From Cyathus striatus (Eukaryota; Basidiomycota; Agaricomycetes; Agaricales; Nidulariaceae): 64,000 nucleotides of DNA. The notes beneath the pieces were generated by a model. That model worked only from the letters and a program-made list of their open reading frames with translations. It did not search any database and was not told the origin of the DNA. Where the stretch lies: the NCBI GenBank assembly GCA_025738555.1, contig JAOVFP010000020.1, positions 930,001 to 994,000 of the forward strand, written 5' to 3'. The position numbers were made by a program, and so were the translations under genes. Shown here piece after piece: positions 33,105-44,951 of this stretch. Numbering within the stretch: position 1 is the first letter of the stretch; each line of letters begins with the position of its first letter.

Positions 33105-34549
33105 ATGCGTCAATTCGCAGCCCTCACCATTAGACTGTCTAGAGCCCCCCGCATTCCAGCCAGCCGTACCCCCACAGCTCTCTCTGCACCTCGAACTCTT
33201 GCTTTCGTACGCAGCAATATGTCATCCTCAAGATCTAGTTCCTCAGCATCCACTTCTGGCCCCGAGGAGTCGGCAAAGCCTCCCCAGACGTTCACTTTCC
33301 CAGTATCGCCCATTCCACCTAACCCACTTGGAGAAGGGAAGTACATACGCACTGCTGCAGCGTTGATCATAGGGTTCGCGTTCTCCCCTCCCTATCTCAC
33401 TCCAAGCAATTGACCTATGATAATGCAGAGATGAAATCCTGAACGGAAAGACTCATGACAAGAACTCCCACTTCTTCGCACAGTACTGTTTCGAACATGG
33501 AATTGAGCTGTGCGTCTACTTTTCTCTGGCTTGCAACGTGCAGACATCTCGCGTTGTTGACACGGGAGTTTCGTTGCTGACATTGTAGAAAACGGATAGA
33601 AGTCATTGCAGATGATGAAACAGAAATGTGAGTTCAGAATTGAAATGTCGCAGGATGTCCTGTAAACTTCATGTTATACAGCATCGAAGCCAGCAGGCGT
33701 ATGGTTAAGAATTACGACTTCGTTGTAACAAGTGGTGGCATCGGTCCTACTCATGACGGTTCGTCGTTCCAGCTGTTTCGTTCAGTTTCCCTTACATCCC
33801 ACTTGCAGATATAACCTATGCTTCCCTCGCCGCTTCATTCAACCAGAATCTCGTTCATGACCCCGAAACAATCCACCGGCTTACTGAAGCCACAAAGTAC
33901 AGAAACTGGGCTGGAAAGCAAGATGAGAGCCAGCTCGCTGCTATGCATCGCATGGCACTCTTTCCTGAGAAGGCGGAAGTATTGTTTGTGGGGCCTGATA
34001 TCTGGGTGGTGAGTACCGTACTTTTGTCTGGTATGCTTACTGAGGTGTTGTAGCCTGTAATAAGAATGGAAGGAAAGCTTTGCGTCTTCCCCGGCATACC
34101 GAGACTCTTTCAGCGAATGTTGGCTGCATTAACACCCTTTCTTCCTTTACCGCCGAAATCTGAGCGACAGTTACGAATCCAGATATTCACTGAGTGCGTT
34201 GTCCGCCTCCACCCCTTCTCTTACAGTGCTGAACTCCTTCGCCAGGCGTCCCGAATCAATGATAGCGCCTTACCTTACATCCCTACAAGCCAGACTCAAA
34301 CCGCACAATATTCAAGTTGGCTCTTATCCAATACTATACAAAGGCGTCTATGTTAGTCTAATAGGCAGAGACCTCCCGATAAATGAGAAAGGGGATCGGG
34401 TATGGCTCGCGGAAGTGGCGAAAGAGGTGGAGAGAGAGATAGATGGGCGGGTATGTAGTGATGAAGAGGTTGCGCAGCAAAAGAAGGCGGGTGTAGATAG
34501 TATTGGCAGTGTGATAAAAGAAGAAGGAGAGAGGAAGGCCAGGTTCTAG
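33105..34549 (+). CDS. Molybdopterin-binding (MoCF/CinA-like) domain protein
   Basis: Exons begin 33105-33373, 33429-33509, 33599-33627, 33682 on, continuing through ~33811-34008 and ~34054-34193, and the last is 34246-34549 after a 52-nt intron. Motifs fit the MoaB/Mog/CinA fold: IIGDEILNGKTHDKNSHFFA, RIEVIADDE, YDFVVTSGGIGPTHDDITY, and later FPGIPRLFQRML. Fungal proteins of this type are cytosolic or mitochondrial, and some are linked to FAD or nucleotide-derivative hydrolysis; the substrate is not certain here. The N-terminal ~35 aa (MRQFAALTIRLSRAPRIPASR) resemble a mitochondrial presequence, with a second ATG at MSSSRSS. The C-terminal half carries RPESMIAPYLTSLQ and a charged helical tail. 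Frames agree across the introns checked. Confidence 0.85.
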
Positions 34550-35269
34550 GAATTGCAGAATAAGAGAATTGGGAACTGTTGAGGGTCATGACCTTTCGCT
34601 GTATTTCATGGCAATGCTGACACTGGATTTCGATTTTTGCAGGCATAGATTGTAATATTACTTATTGTTCCGTTCGTTTAGGATGCCGTCCTGGATATCA
34701 ATAGTTATCTATTTTCGTAACCATGCAAACTTCAGGATTTTCCAAATTTCGACGGCCTAAATCTTCCAGGCTGAACTAGTACTGTATGACTATTGAGCTT
34801 GAGTACGAATCTATCGGTGCACTCCCTTCCAGTAGTCTGGATTGATCCACTGTTCAAACATCGGCCTCGTCAGGAAGCAGCTATTGCCATCATGCATTTC
34901 CATTGTTCTCCGCTAAGAAGCAAGCGTGGGTATTCACTACTCCGATGGGTTGGTTGTACAACATTGCGTACTCCTACCGCGGTAAGTATCAAACACAATT
35001 CGCCCCGCAGACCACACCACTGCTGGATGGTCATGACAACTGAAAGGAGTGGTGGTCGATGACCATGTTATTTGAATACAGACACACGGAACGTCAGCTG
35101 CACTATTCGGCGTCTAACATAGCAATTTAACCATAATAGTTCAATCGTGGCAGACATTCACGGGAATATCAGAAAGACTGCGGGATACTTACTATGTATT
35201 GCCAGCTACAACAAGCCACCCACACCCGTTACGCCTTCCACTCTTGGATCAAATACTCCCCGCATTACG
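34550..35269. other. Intergenic, MoCF gene to cupin gene
   Basis: No supported gene. The open frame before the cupin ATG lacks an ATG of its own; an upstream non-coding exon is possible. Confidence 0.35.
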
Positions 35270-35988
35270 ATGAATGCCAATAACCCAGATATTATTAAAA
35301 TGGGCGAAGGAATGACCATGGTAAGTTTTCACGTACAATACATCCCTTCTTGCCCAACCCCCTCTCACCTAAACCACAGGAATTCCTCCGGTCTCAGCCT
35401 TACCTCACCCGTATCAGCATCTCTGGTGCCGAATGCCTCATTGTCCCCAAGCACTGGCACGAGAGACACGATGAATATTTCCACATCTTTCGTGGACGAC
35501 TATGGGTAACAATAGGTAACACGCATTGGTGGTGCGGACCAGAGGATGGGGAAGTTAAAATTCCGAAGGGAATGGTGCACTCTCTTGAAAGTATGCTCGG
35601 GGAGGAGGTAGTATTTGAAGAGAGGACGGATCCCATGGTTGGCGATCGAGCTTTCTTGCCTTTCTTAGGTCGTCAAGACTGACATCATGTACGAAGGACG
35701 ACGAGAAAGAAATGTTCTTTAGGAACTTACTTGCAAATGGAAAAATTTCAAGCAACTTGCTAGAGGTAATGCATATATTTTATTACGGCGATGCAAGACC
35801 TGCATTGCCTGGTGGGTTTGCTTCATTGGAGAAGGGGGTGAGTCGATGCTATATAGTGTGATCGTATTATAAGTACGCCTTGGTTGACGTCTTCTTATAT
35901 TGCACAGCTCGTCACAGTGATCGGAGGGTATATTGCGCCGCTGATAGGAGTTAAAAGGAAAATAAATCCCTCCAGCGCTAGCTCATGA
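35270..35988 (+). CDS. Small cupin-fold protein
   Basis: Four exons (35270-35320, 35380-35637, 35697-35837, 35908-35988) give 176 aa with all phases matching. The cupin core is visible: VPKHWHERHDEYFHIFRGRLWVTIG, holding two His and a Glu/Asp as candidate metal ligands, then GEVKIPKGMVHSLES, the second cupin motif, and VFEERTDPM. The C-terminal part (FFRNLLANGKISSNLLE, GDARPALPGGFASLEKG) matches a fungal cupin subfamily. The last exon adds a hydrophobic stretch VTVIGGYIAPLIGV that could anchor it in a membrane. Substrate and reaction are unknown. The start is the first ATG; no better upstream exon was found. Confidence 0.8.
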
Positions 35989-37193
35989 GTTACAACCAAC
36001 ACATTTACTTTGATTGAATACCCCAATCTCGAATCAACAGTACTATTATTGTTTGATCATTGTACTTACTTTGATTTGAGAATCCAGTGCAGTTGAGTTG
36101 GTCATGAAATGAGCCTGCGTTTTACGCTCCGGTAATGTGTTATAATTCCAGCTAGAAGGTAAGTAATACCCTTGCTACCTCAACTTCATAAAATATTGCT
36201 TAAAGTTCAATTAAAGTTGGCTTAAAGCTTAATCTTGCTCAGGCGCCCAATAATATACTTACTTACATTAGTAGGTAAAATAATTTGGAGATTGAACCCC
36301 GCAAAGCGGGCTTCCATTTTGCTTCCATTCTCGGTAGATCCCATAATAAGTACAATTAGTGAAGTTCAAACCGTTCAGCTCAAAATACCATGTACCATAC
36401 TTCTAGTTAGGATCTCGTTCACGAATGCTGTCAAGTCGCTTTTACTCTCCTTTAATTCTAGTGACAAGCAGCTAGCTAGCTGATACTTCCGATAATTCGA
36501 ACTTCACAACTCTGCCTTGCACCGTTGACAGGCCTCGAGTTTCAAACCAAATTCACCATGGTCTATTTCTACACATGGCAGTAATACAGTAATTCTCGGC
36601 TTGGTTCTTCCAATGATGACTGCATATCCGGTATCACGGCCTGCTGTACTACTGTACATGGTCTGTGATGGAAAGCTATGATCTTTGAGGAGTTATCGTG
36701 GTACGCGTTCATCTTCTATCATATGAATTTATGACATCGTGGAGATTTCTGTACTGAATCATTGCTCAATTCTATGTAGATCATCTCACAAGAAGTTCTC
36801 ACTACCGACACACCCCGTATCACAACGTGCTACTTATGTATTTGAATATTGCACATGTTTATACAACATGGTAAGCTGACGCAATTTAAATTTTATAAAA
36901 AGATGGGGATGCCTATGGATGTATGAAATTGCTGAGTGCGGTGATGAGTGCGGTCTCGGTGATCACTGTCATCGACATCAGATTCTGCGAGGTCACAAGT
37001 TTATACAAGGACGACAGAAAGAAGCTTCCCAAGCAATCGTTGTAGCTTTTTTCTCCGCTTCTTCGCCCGAGTTAAAAATATCTTTGCCTTTTTACCGGAT
37101 CCTTCGAGTTTCGGTCATATGCTCCACTGAATTCTATATAATTACATGTATCTTGCTTACAGTTCAGTGGCTGCATCTTCTCCTAGTTCCACC
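35989..37193. other. Intergenic, AT-rich
   Basis: No supported gene. The short ORFs at 36235 and 36919 show no coding character. Confidence 0.4.
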
Positions 37194-39900
37194 ATGTCCA
37201 TCGAGGAAGAGCCACAGGCCTATCCCACAGCCGGAAGAGATTTTGAAAGAAACTCATCCGTATCATTCGATGAGAACAAGGACGGGACTAGACATCAAAG
37301 CAAACTTGGTCCAAAACCGAAACGGAAACACTTCTTCTCTCCACTTGACTCGTCTTATGCAGATGCCGTCCACCGAGACGCAGATAATGTGGAATACACT
37401 CCAGCAGAAGAGGTGAGGCGATTTGCAGAGAATATCAGTGCTCACTGCTCAGGCTACTCAATTATGTAATGATGTAGAAAGCCGTCAAGCGGAAAATTGA
37501 CAACACGGTTCTTCCTTTAGTCGTTTGCAGGTACTTGGTAATTTTATAATCAAACAGGACCAACCCATGCTGATTCGTTCTGAAGCTATATCTGTAGGTT
37601 CCGCATTTTTCTCATTTTTGAATAATATTATAATTGTTTCATTCAAGTCAATCAATTCGGTAAGAGTAATAGTTGATTGGGTTCTGGTTGAATAACACAC
37701 ACCCCTTGAAGACCGCACAAATATGTATGTCGTTTTTGAGCATATATAACCGCACGATTTCATTCTGTGACAGTGGAAACGCACATGTAATCCCCGCTTT
37801 CAACGAGAATTATGTATGTGTGTTTCCAATGCTATTCAATTTTACTAATCCCAATTGTATTTTCAAAGGGGATTACGAATAATAACAAATGGACATTGGC
37901 TCTCAGTATATTTTATGTGGGCTACTGTAAGTATTATTGAAGCACTGAGTTAAATTAATGTTTTAAAAACAATATGGTTAGGCTTATTGGAGATGCCAGC
38001 AAATGGTGAAGATAATTTTATCCCAATTTATTACTCTAATGATTGCGGGCTGAGTTTTTATTATTAAGTACTTCAACGACATATCGGAGCAAACAGATTG
38101 TAAGACTTTGATGTTTTGTTCTTGCCTTTTTTATATAAAAATGTCGACTCATTTACCGCTAGCTTTTTCTTGTCCTTAACATTCTGGGGACTATCTTCCC
38201 TGTCAGTTACTTATGCCAAAGGATATGCTGCGTTACTAGTTCTTCGGTAGGTTCCTATATTTTACGTACCAAATGTTCGTGTTCTCTGATAATTTACTAG
38301 AGTGCTCATGGGTATTGGGGAAGCAGGATATTATGCTGGAATGATATATTATCTATCATTCTGGTATAAAAGGTATGTTTATTCCGAAATAGACACTGGA
38401 CTCCTCTGACAAAGGACAATTGAATCTTTGATAACAGGCACGAACTTGCTATGCGCATAAGTCTTTGTATGACTGGAACCTTACCTGGGGCAATCGGAGT
38501 ACACAAACTTCTCGTCTAATTGTAATTTAATGAAAAACTTTAACCCAAATTTTTCTCAGGGATTACTCGCATTTGGGCTTGTCCGTGCTCATACTTCACT
38601 ACTGACAGGGTAAGGCCATATTAGTGCTTTCTAACAAAGTCGAACAATAATCTCTAAGTATTTAGGTGGCAATTTCTATTCCTTGTGAGCATGAACTGTC
38701 ATATATAATGGTAGCTGGTTAGGTTGGCTTACAATTAAATAGGTTGAAGCAATCCCCACTCTTATAATGGCGGTGATGATACTATTATTTCTTCCATCAT
38801 TTCCTTTCTCGGCGACGTTTTTGAGTCCGAGAGAAAGGTCTATTGCACAAGCTCGTCTTAATCGTGACCATAAGCCCCAGTCTCATGGAGGCATGGCTGG
38901 TTGGGAAGGGTTCAAAGCAGTTATCGCGGATCCTAGTGCCTGGATGTTTATGTTAATATATGCAAGCTGTGAGTTTGAGACTCATATGTTTGATCCAGAA
39001 CTTTATCTCACTGGATTAAACTCTTAGTTAATGTTGGTGTTGCTACAATCTCTTATTTCTTGCCTACGGTAGAGTTTTAACTCCTCCATCTAGCCGTATT
39101 TATTGATTTTTTACTTTGTATTTTCTTAGTTGATAAAGAACTTGGGGTTCTCGTCGATCAACGCACAGGGCTTGACAGTAGCACCATATGTGGTTGGATG
39201 GTTTATGGTATTTTTCCAAGCATGGGACAGTGATCGCACCAAAGACAGGGTGGCACATAATGGGATCCTGCGCAATTTCTTTTATTGGATATATCATTCT
39301 CGCAACTTCTGTTCAGAAGAGTGTTGGTGCAGCTTATTTCGCCCTTTTTCTTATTGTTGGAGGGAACTATAGTTTATTCCCGCTTGTCATGTAAGTCTTT
39401 AAAATTATTGTATGTTAGAACGACTCAACGACTCACGAGTATCGATTTTTTTTCGATAATCCAGGAGCTGGGCTGCAAATACTTTTTCACCAACTTCGAA
39501 ACGTGGTGTAGGTACAGCATTTATTGTGTCTATATCTAATTGTGTTTCCATGTAGGTTTAGTGCTTACTAGTAGAAATTCGACAATATTTATGACATATA
39601 TTTTCAGTGCCTCTCCACAAATTTATTTCGACCCGGACGACGAATATCGAAAAGGTCATGCAATTTCAGCAGGGTAATGTACACCTTAACTAGTACTACA
39701 GTGTATTTTGTTTACATTTTCTCAGATGTCTACTGGTATCTTTCACAGCTGCTTTTATCCTTCGCACTCGTCTCTCCATGCTGAACAAGAGAAACGAGAA
39801 GCAAAGAGCTATCCTTGCGTCGGAAGGAAAAGAGAAGTCCGAAGCTCATGACTATGTTGAAATCTGGGATAATGATCCTCGATATGTGTTTATGACTTGA
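37194..39900 (+). pseudogene. MFS transporter of the Dal5/ACS type, probably damaged
   Basis: Starts at ATG 37194 (hydrophilic ~73-aa N-terminus, exon to 37412; next exon at 37478 KAVKRKIDNTVLPLVV). Many small exons follow: WTLALSIFYVGY, LLEMPAN, LTFWGLSSLSVTYAKGYA, VLMGIGEAGYYAGMIYYLSFWYK, HELAMRISLCMTG, GLLAFGLVRAH, GWEGFKAVIADPSAWMFML, FSSINAQGLTVAPYVVGW, SVGAAYFALFLIVGGNYSLFP, SWAANTFSPTSKRGVGTAF, ending IWDNDPRYVFMT at TGA 39900. This order fits the anion:cation symporter family (allantoate, nicotinate or pantothenate permeases). Two places disagree with a clean model: the first helix region (37531-37860) cannot be read convincingly, and a one-base break at the GGG 39248-39250 separates SDRTKDR from GWHIM. 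It is either a decaying gene or affected by sequence errors; the substrate is unknown. Confidence 0.7.
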
Positions 39901-40186
39901 CGACTTGACACAAAGCAATTATGCAATTATACAATTGTGTCTTTGTTTATTCTTTGGCATATCGCATTACGATCGTTTCTATCCGAGATGTAATGAAGAA
40001 TTTACTAAAATGACGGATCTATGTATCTTGGAATTCAAATCTGCATATTGCATAGTACTATGAACAATATATGAGTATATTCATCATTCTGTTGTAAAGA
40101 CTTTATCTTCAATTGAGTGGTGTTCAAATGGGCCACCATTGCTAGCCATTTGATGTGGTACTGGTACTGCCGAACTACGAATTAAA

Positions 40187-40765
40187 TCACTCCAGTGAAA
40201 GTTGCATAATAACATCATCGACCCATCGTCCAAATTTCCATCCAACTCGCTTTATCTGCCCGACTTTCTCGAATCCCAAACGAATATACCACTCATTCAG
40301 TTTGCAGCATTCATCCAATGAAGATCCATTTACATCGAAAGCCATTACAGCGAGAACCACTGCTATTTTCTTTTGTGGTGGATCCAAGTTGGCGAGTTCA
40401 CCATTCCCCTGCCCACGAGTCTTCAGAGCATCCAATAGAGCTTTCATAAGCTGTCCTCCAACACCCTGTCCTCTGTATTGCGGATGCACATAGATGCTAA
40501 TTTCTACCGTATGTCGGTAAGCAGGACGTTCGTGTCGATAACCAAGTGCGTATATATATCCTAATACACGCTCATTTTCGACCACGACGAAGAAAGGTAA
40601 TTCTTGCATGTCTGCTTCTTTGTATATTGTTGAGATCGCACTATCATCGACTGTGTTGGTGCGGAATGTAATAATGGTATGTTTGATATAGTAATTTAGA
40701 ATAGATGCAACTTGGAAGAAGTCAGCCTCCGTTACTGGTCGGAGAATACGAGTAGAAGAAGACAT
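40187..40765 (-). CDS. GNAT N-acetyltransferase, phosphinothricin-acetyltransferase-like
   Basis: An intronless 192-aa protein that uses acetyl-CoA to acetylate a small amine. ILRPVTEADFFQVASILNYYI and TIITFRT open the fold; VLGYIYALGYRHERPAYRHTVE and SIYVHPQYRGQGVGGQLMKAL contain the R/Q-G-x-G-G/A acetyl-CoA loop; FGRWVDDVIMQL ends it. This pattern is that of the Pat/MnaT subgroup common in bacteria (methionine sulfone, phosphinothricin or related substrates). A ~20-residue insert (RGQGNGELANLDPPQKK) separates the loop from the last strands. Single-exon structure among intron-rich neighbours is compatible with old horizontal transfer but not proof. Substrate unknown. Confidence 0.88.
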   Translation of the reverse strand: MSSSTRILRPVTEADFFQVASILNYYIKHTIITFRTNTVDDSAISTIYKEADMQELPFFVVVENERVLGYIYALGYRHERPAYRHTVEISIYVHPQYRGQGVGGQLMKALLDALKTRGQGNGELANLDPPQKKIAVVLAVMAFDVNGSSLDECCKLNEWYIRLGFEKVGQIKRVGWKFGRWVDDVIMQLSLE

Positions 40766-42519
40766 TTAAATGATCAAAGCTGAAAGCGAAATGAGAGCTT
40801 AAAAACTAAGCCCACTACTTGCCCGCTACATAACCATGTGCCTGGAGATGTTCTTGGCACCTCATTCCGAGGTGGATAGTTTGATGCATCCCATCGATAT
40901 CAGATTGAATTTGCGTCTGAGCTGAAAGTGTTTTCAGTCCTGGGAATTCTGGATGATTGTACCTGCTAGTTACAGTTATAAGTATTGACTAGGCTCAACA
41001 AAGCCCGTCAGCAACTCTCTGGATAGACTTCGAGAAACTAGAGGCATTGGTAATGACAAGCCACCCAAAGTCCTTGCAAAGTCCACCTACATAAGAAATG
41101 TCTCATATGTAGCATTCAAATTCGTAGCTAGTCCACTGTTTGAACTTCAGCATATTGCATGTTTCATGTTGTATTTTCTTTGCGGGCCTTGTATTAAATT
41201 TGAGAGTATACAGTGCATACTTGGTTGAGTTGACTTAAGGTAGACTGCACAGTAAGCTACAATAACTTCAAATAAATACAGCGGGCGTGAGTTGGTGGCT
41301 TGGTGCGGTCACCACCGGCCTTGGGGTTTCTCAGCATTTAGAATTGTTGATCGATGAGAAATTCAGGACATGGTCCGTGCGCATTTTACTTGAGTATAAA
41401 ACGAGGAATCCAGCTATCTTAGGAACTCTGAGTTTGTGGGCCGTGGGAATTCCCCATAGCACGGCGACCCTGTCCCCAGGGGGTGCTTGCGGTTTGTATG
41501 GGCTCAGGCTCATGCATCGTCTAAATATTTTCCTGTCCCGCTTTGGCCACTCTGGCTAGGCGGGCTCTCTTTTTGATTTTACATCGTTCTAACCCTAACC
41601 TTATGCCATTAAATATCACGCCAAATAAATATATCTTTGCTTATATAAACTTGAAGCAACTTGAAGGCATGATTCTGGAAAGTGAAACATTTGATATGTA
41701 GTGTATGCAGCATACTTATACCAGATGAGCACTATATGAATCTGTTTCACCTGCTGTTGTTGAGCATTGAATTGATGAATTCTGATTCAGCACTTGTCTT
41801 GCATCATTTCTTGGTTTCAATCAGAATAAAAGAATGTAGGTGCAAGCATATATTTGATAGAAATGATCAATCATTGTAAAGATTGCCACAAAACCGCTTA
41901 GCATAAGTTGTCAATAGTTCAGCTGGATACCCAATCTTTGACTCTGGTTCGAAGAATGTAGCCTACACAGTGTATTTTTGTTGTGCAACAATGTGGTAGC
42001 TACGCGTGTTAAACATTATTAAGTAGTCACTCGGAGTAAGCATTACTTTGCAATATTTAAACAAGGATATAGCATTTGTGCATAGAATTCAGATGTGTCA
42101 GGATGAGTAACGAGCGGCTGATGTTGATGCGCATATTTACGTCGATCGCGTCTTGACTAAATAGGGATATGTCAATTGGCCTAAGACATATGTATAAGCT
42201 CACGAATGACGAGTTTCGTTAGAGGCAAGACGATATTGCATGTTTGCATGTTGAAGGTAGAATATTTAAATATGGAATGTATACAAGCAGGTAGGTACGG
42301 GATAGAAAGGAATGAAAGCGGATAAGAGGGCCGAGGAGAAGATGATGGAGGGAAGAAATAGACGGTGTGAAATTTGAGCGAGTGTCGCACGGAGATTTTG
42401 TACCCGTCACCACTGGCATCATCTCCTAGACCACCCGTGCTTCCTTAGACTAAGAGCCATTGCTATTTCTTCTTTTCTTTTCTTCTCTAATTTCGTCTCT
42501 TCTCTCCTCGCCCTTTTTC
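40766..42519. other. Intergenic, GNAT to LCB2
   Basis: Mostly AT-rich with no supported gene. The last ~100 bp before the LCB2 ATG are a CT-rich tract typical of strong fungal promoters/5'UTRs. Confidence 0.4.
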
Positions 42520-44951
42520 ATGCCCTCTAATTATCCTCCCTCTCCAATGGCTATCAACAAGCCTTCCCAACCTTCCATCTTCAAGAAACGCTCAAACCAG
42601 AACTTCTCACCAACCACTGCTGCTTCCTATCTCTCTGCCCTCTCCGAGGCCGACGCTCGTGCTCGCAACAAGAATCCAAATGCGAAAGGCTCCCCCACAT
42701 CTACCCCTGCTCTCTCCTACTCGTCTTCCATCACGTCCTCCTCAGAGGACACCGTACTTTACGAATTAGACAACGACAGTTACGAAGATGGCCTCTCACT
42801 GCCTGCACAACCACCCACCTCCGAGCAGGTGTTCACTACCGTTCACACAGAGTTTGGGCATTGCTCCAACGAGGAGTACCGTCTTACTTCGCAGCATACC
42901 CCTGGAACCCCTGTTCCTGGCCATGAAGACCACGACCCGCCATATTACATCCTCCTTTCCACTTACGTTAGCTATCTCATTCTAATCGTCATTGGACACA
43001 TGCGTGACTTTGTAGGAAAGCGCATATGGCCGTCTTCCTACAAGCACCTCATACCCAGAGAGGTAAGTCTTTCCATTACACTTATCGTTCTGTCCCCTCT
43101 ACATTTCCTATCTCTCCGGTACTCCGCGGCGCCCTATATCGATAGTAGGGGTAGTCGCTATTGTCGTCATTATTAATGGCCCAGAGTGTCCAGGGGCGGC
43201 AGCCGCATGTTTGTTATTCTCCATCGAGTACAACAAACCAACTTCTGATGTTTTGCGTGCTTCAATCTGCTTCTTTGGTCTCTTTCGTCGCACGCTCTGA
43301 TCCGTCCTACGCCGCATCACGGGCTTTCGTCTATCTCTTTGCTCGTTGTTCATCGTCTGTCGTATTCACATTCCTAGCTAACTCGCAAACTTTTAGGGAT
43401 ATGCACCTCTCAATTCCGACTTCGATTCTTTCTATACCCGTCGGCTCAAAACGCGCATGGACGAATGCTTTTCTCAGCCTGTAACTGGCGTCGCGGGTCG
43501 CACAATCGTCCTCCTTGACCGTATTTCCCCCGACTACAACTACACGCAGATCTTCACCGGTACCAGGACTCGAGCCCTGAATATTTCGTCCTACAACTAT
43601 CTTGGCTTTGCTCAGGCCCGAGGCGGGTGTGCTGACGCCGTTGAAGAAAGCATTAAACGGTATGGCATCTCGAGTTGCGGATCGCGCCTTGAAGGTGGCA
43701 GCACAGATTTGCACACAGTTAGTGAAGCTCTTGTTGCAAAATTTTTGGGCATGGAAGATGCTTTGATAAGCTCTATGGGCTTTGCTACAAATTCGACCAT
43801 TATACCTGCGCTTGTAGGAAAGGGCTGCCTAGTTATCTCTGACGAGCTCAACCACACGTCTATTCGCTTTGGAGTCAGGATTAGCGGCGCAAATGTGCGG
43901 ATGTTTAAGCACAACGATATGAACTCTTTGGAATCTCTGTTGAAGGAAGTAATCAGCCAAGGACAACCCAAAACACACAGACCATGGAAAAAGATTTTGG
44001 TTATCGTGGAGGGTCTGTACTCTATGGAAGGCACCCTAGTCAACTTACCGGTTATTATGGAACTTAAGCAAAAGTACAAGGTTTGTCTTTTTCCACGCCT
44101 CATCTTTCTGATACTGAGTTTTGTCGTAGTTTTACCTTTTCGTTGACGAGGCCCATTCCATAGGCGCGCTCGGCCCGCACGGTCGCGGTGTCGCAGATTA
44201 CTTTGGTATCAACCCTCGCAGCATCGACATACTCATGGGCACATTTACAAAATCATTCGGAGCTGCAGGTGGTTACATCGCAGGCACTAAGACTATCATT
44301 GACCGGCTTCGTGTACATGGACACTCTGGCCCTTATGCAGAAGCTATGACACCACCCGTGCTCACCCAGATCGTGTCCAGCATGGCCAGTATAATGGGCA
44401 TCGTCAACCCTACAAGTGCCTTACATAACGGCTCAAATTCTACTCCCAAATTGATCATGGCCCAACAAGAAGAATACAACTATCCAGGCCCTGCTTCCCC
44501 GTCGTCTCTTCCAACATGGCTTGATCTTTCTCCTACACTTGCCTCAGGTGCTGAAGGCGCCAGCCGCATTCGTCGCCTTGCATTCAACTGCCGATACCTC
44601 CACAACGGCCTAAACAAGCTTGGTTTCATAACTTACGGGCACCCATGCTCGCCTATTGTTCCCCTCCTCCTTTTCAACCCTGGTAAAATGAACATGTTCC
44701 ATAGGATGATGAAGGCGCGTCAGACGCCAATTGTCGTTGTCGTCGTGGCATATCCGGCTACCCCCCTCGTGACAAGTAGAGTTAGATTCTGTGTTAGTGC
44801 AGCACACACGAAAGATGATATCGATACAGTGCTGCGGGCCTGCGATGAAATTGGCAATGTCTTGGATTTGAAGCATGGTATTCCCAAGTGGGAAAGGTGG
44901 GGAATTGAGGATGTTGTGGATCGAGCGGTCGAGTTGGCTAGGATGGTGTAA
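42520..44951 (+). CDS. LCB2: Serine palmitoyltransferase subunit 2
   Basis: Condenses serine and palmitoyl-CoA, the first step of sphingolipid synthesis at the ER. Exons are 42520-43062, 43397-44080 and 44130-44951. A ~130-aa Ser-rich N-terminal extension precedes a membrane segment (YILLSTYVSYLILIVIGH) and the PLP-enzyme core: SSYNYLGFAQ, GSRLEGGSTDLH, DELNHTSIRFG, ILVIVEGLYSMEG, FVDEAHSIGALGPHGRG and GTFTKSFGAAGGY, whose Lys forms the PLP Schiff base. An unusual ~50-aa insertion (NPTSALHNGS...LDLSPTLASG) interrupts the core after VSSMASIMG. The C-terminus has PLVTSRVRFCVSAAHTKDDID. Intron 1 is 334 nt, far longer than others here. The alternative start MAINKPSQ at 42547 is close. No frame problems. 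Confidence 0.96.

Noticed and set aside
41590..41606. CTAACCCTAACCTT resembling telomere repeat
   Set aside because: Only two units; too short to be an interstitial telomere tract.
43108..43353. Minus-strand 81-codon ORF inside LCB2 intron 1
   Set aside because: Arg/Lys-biased translation of a CT-rich intron, with no independent signal.
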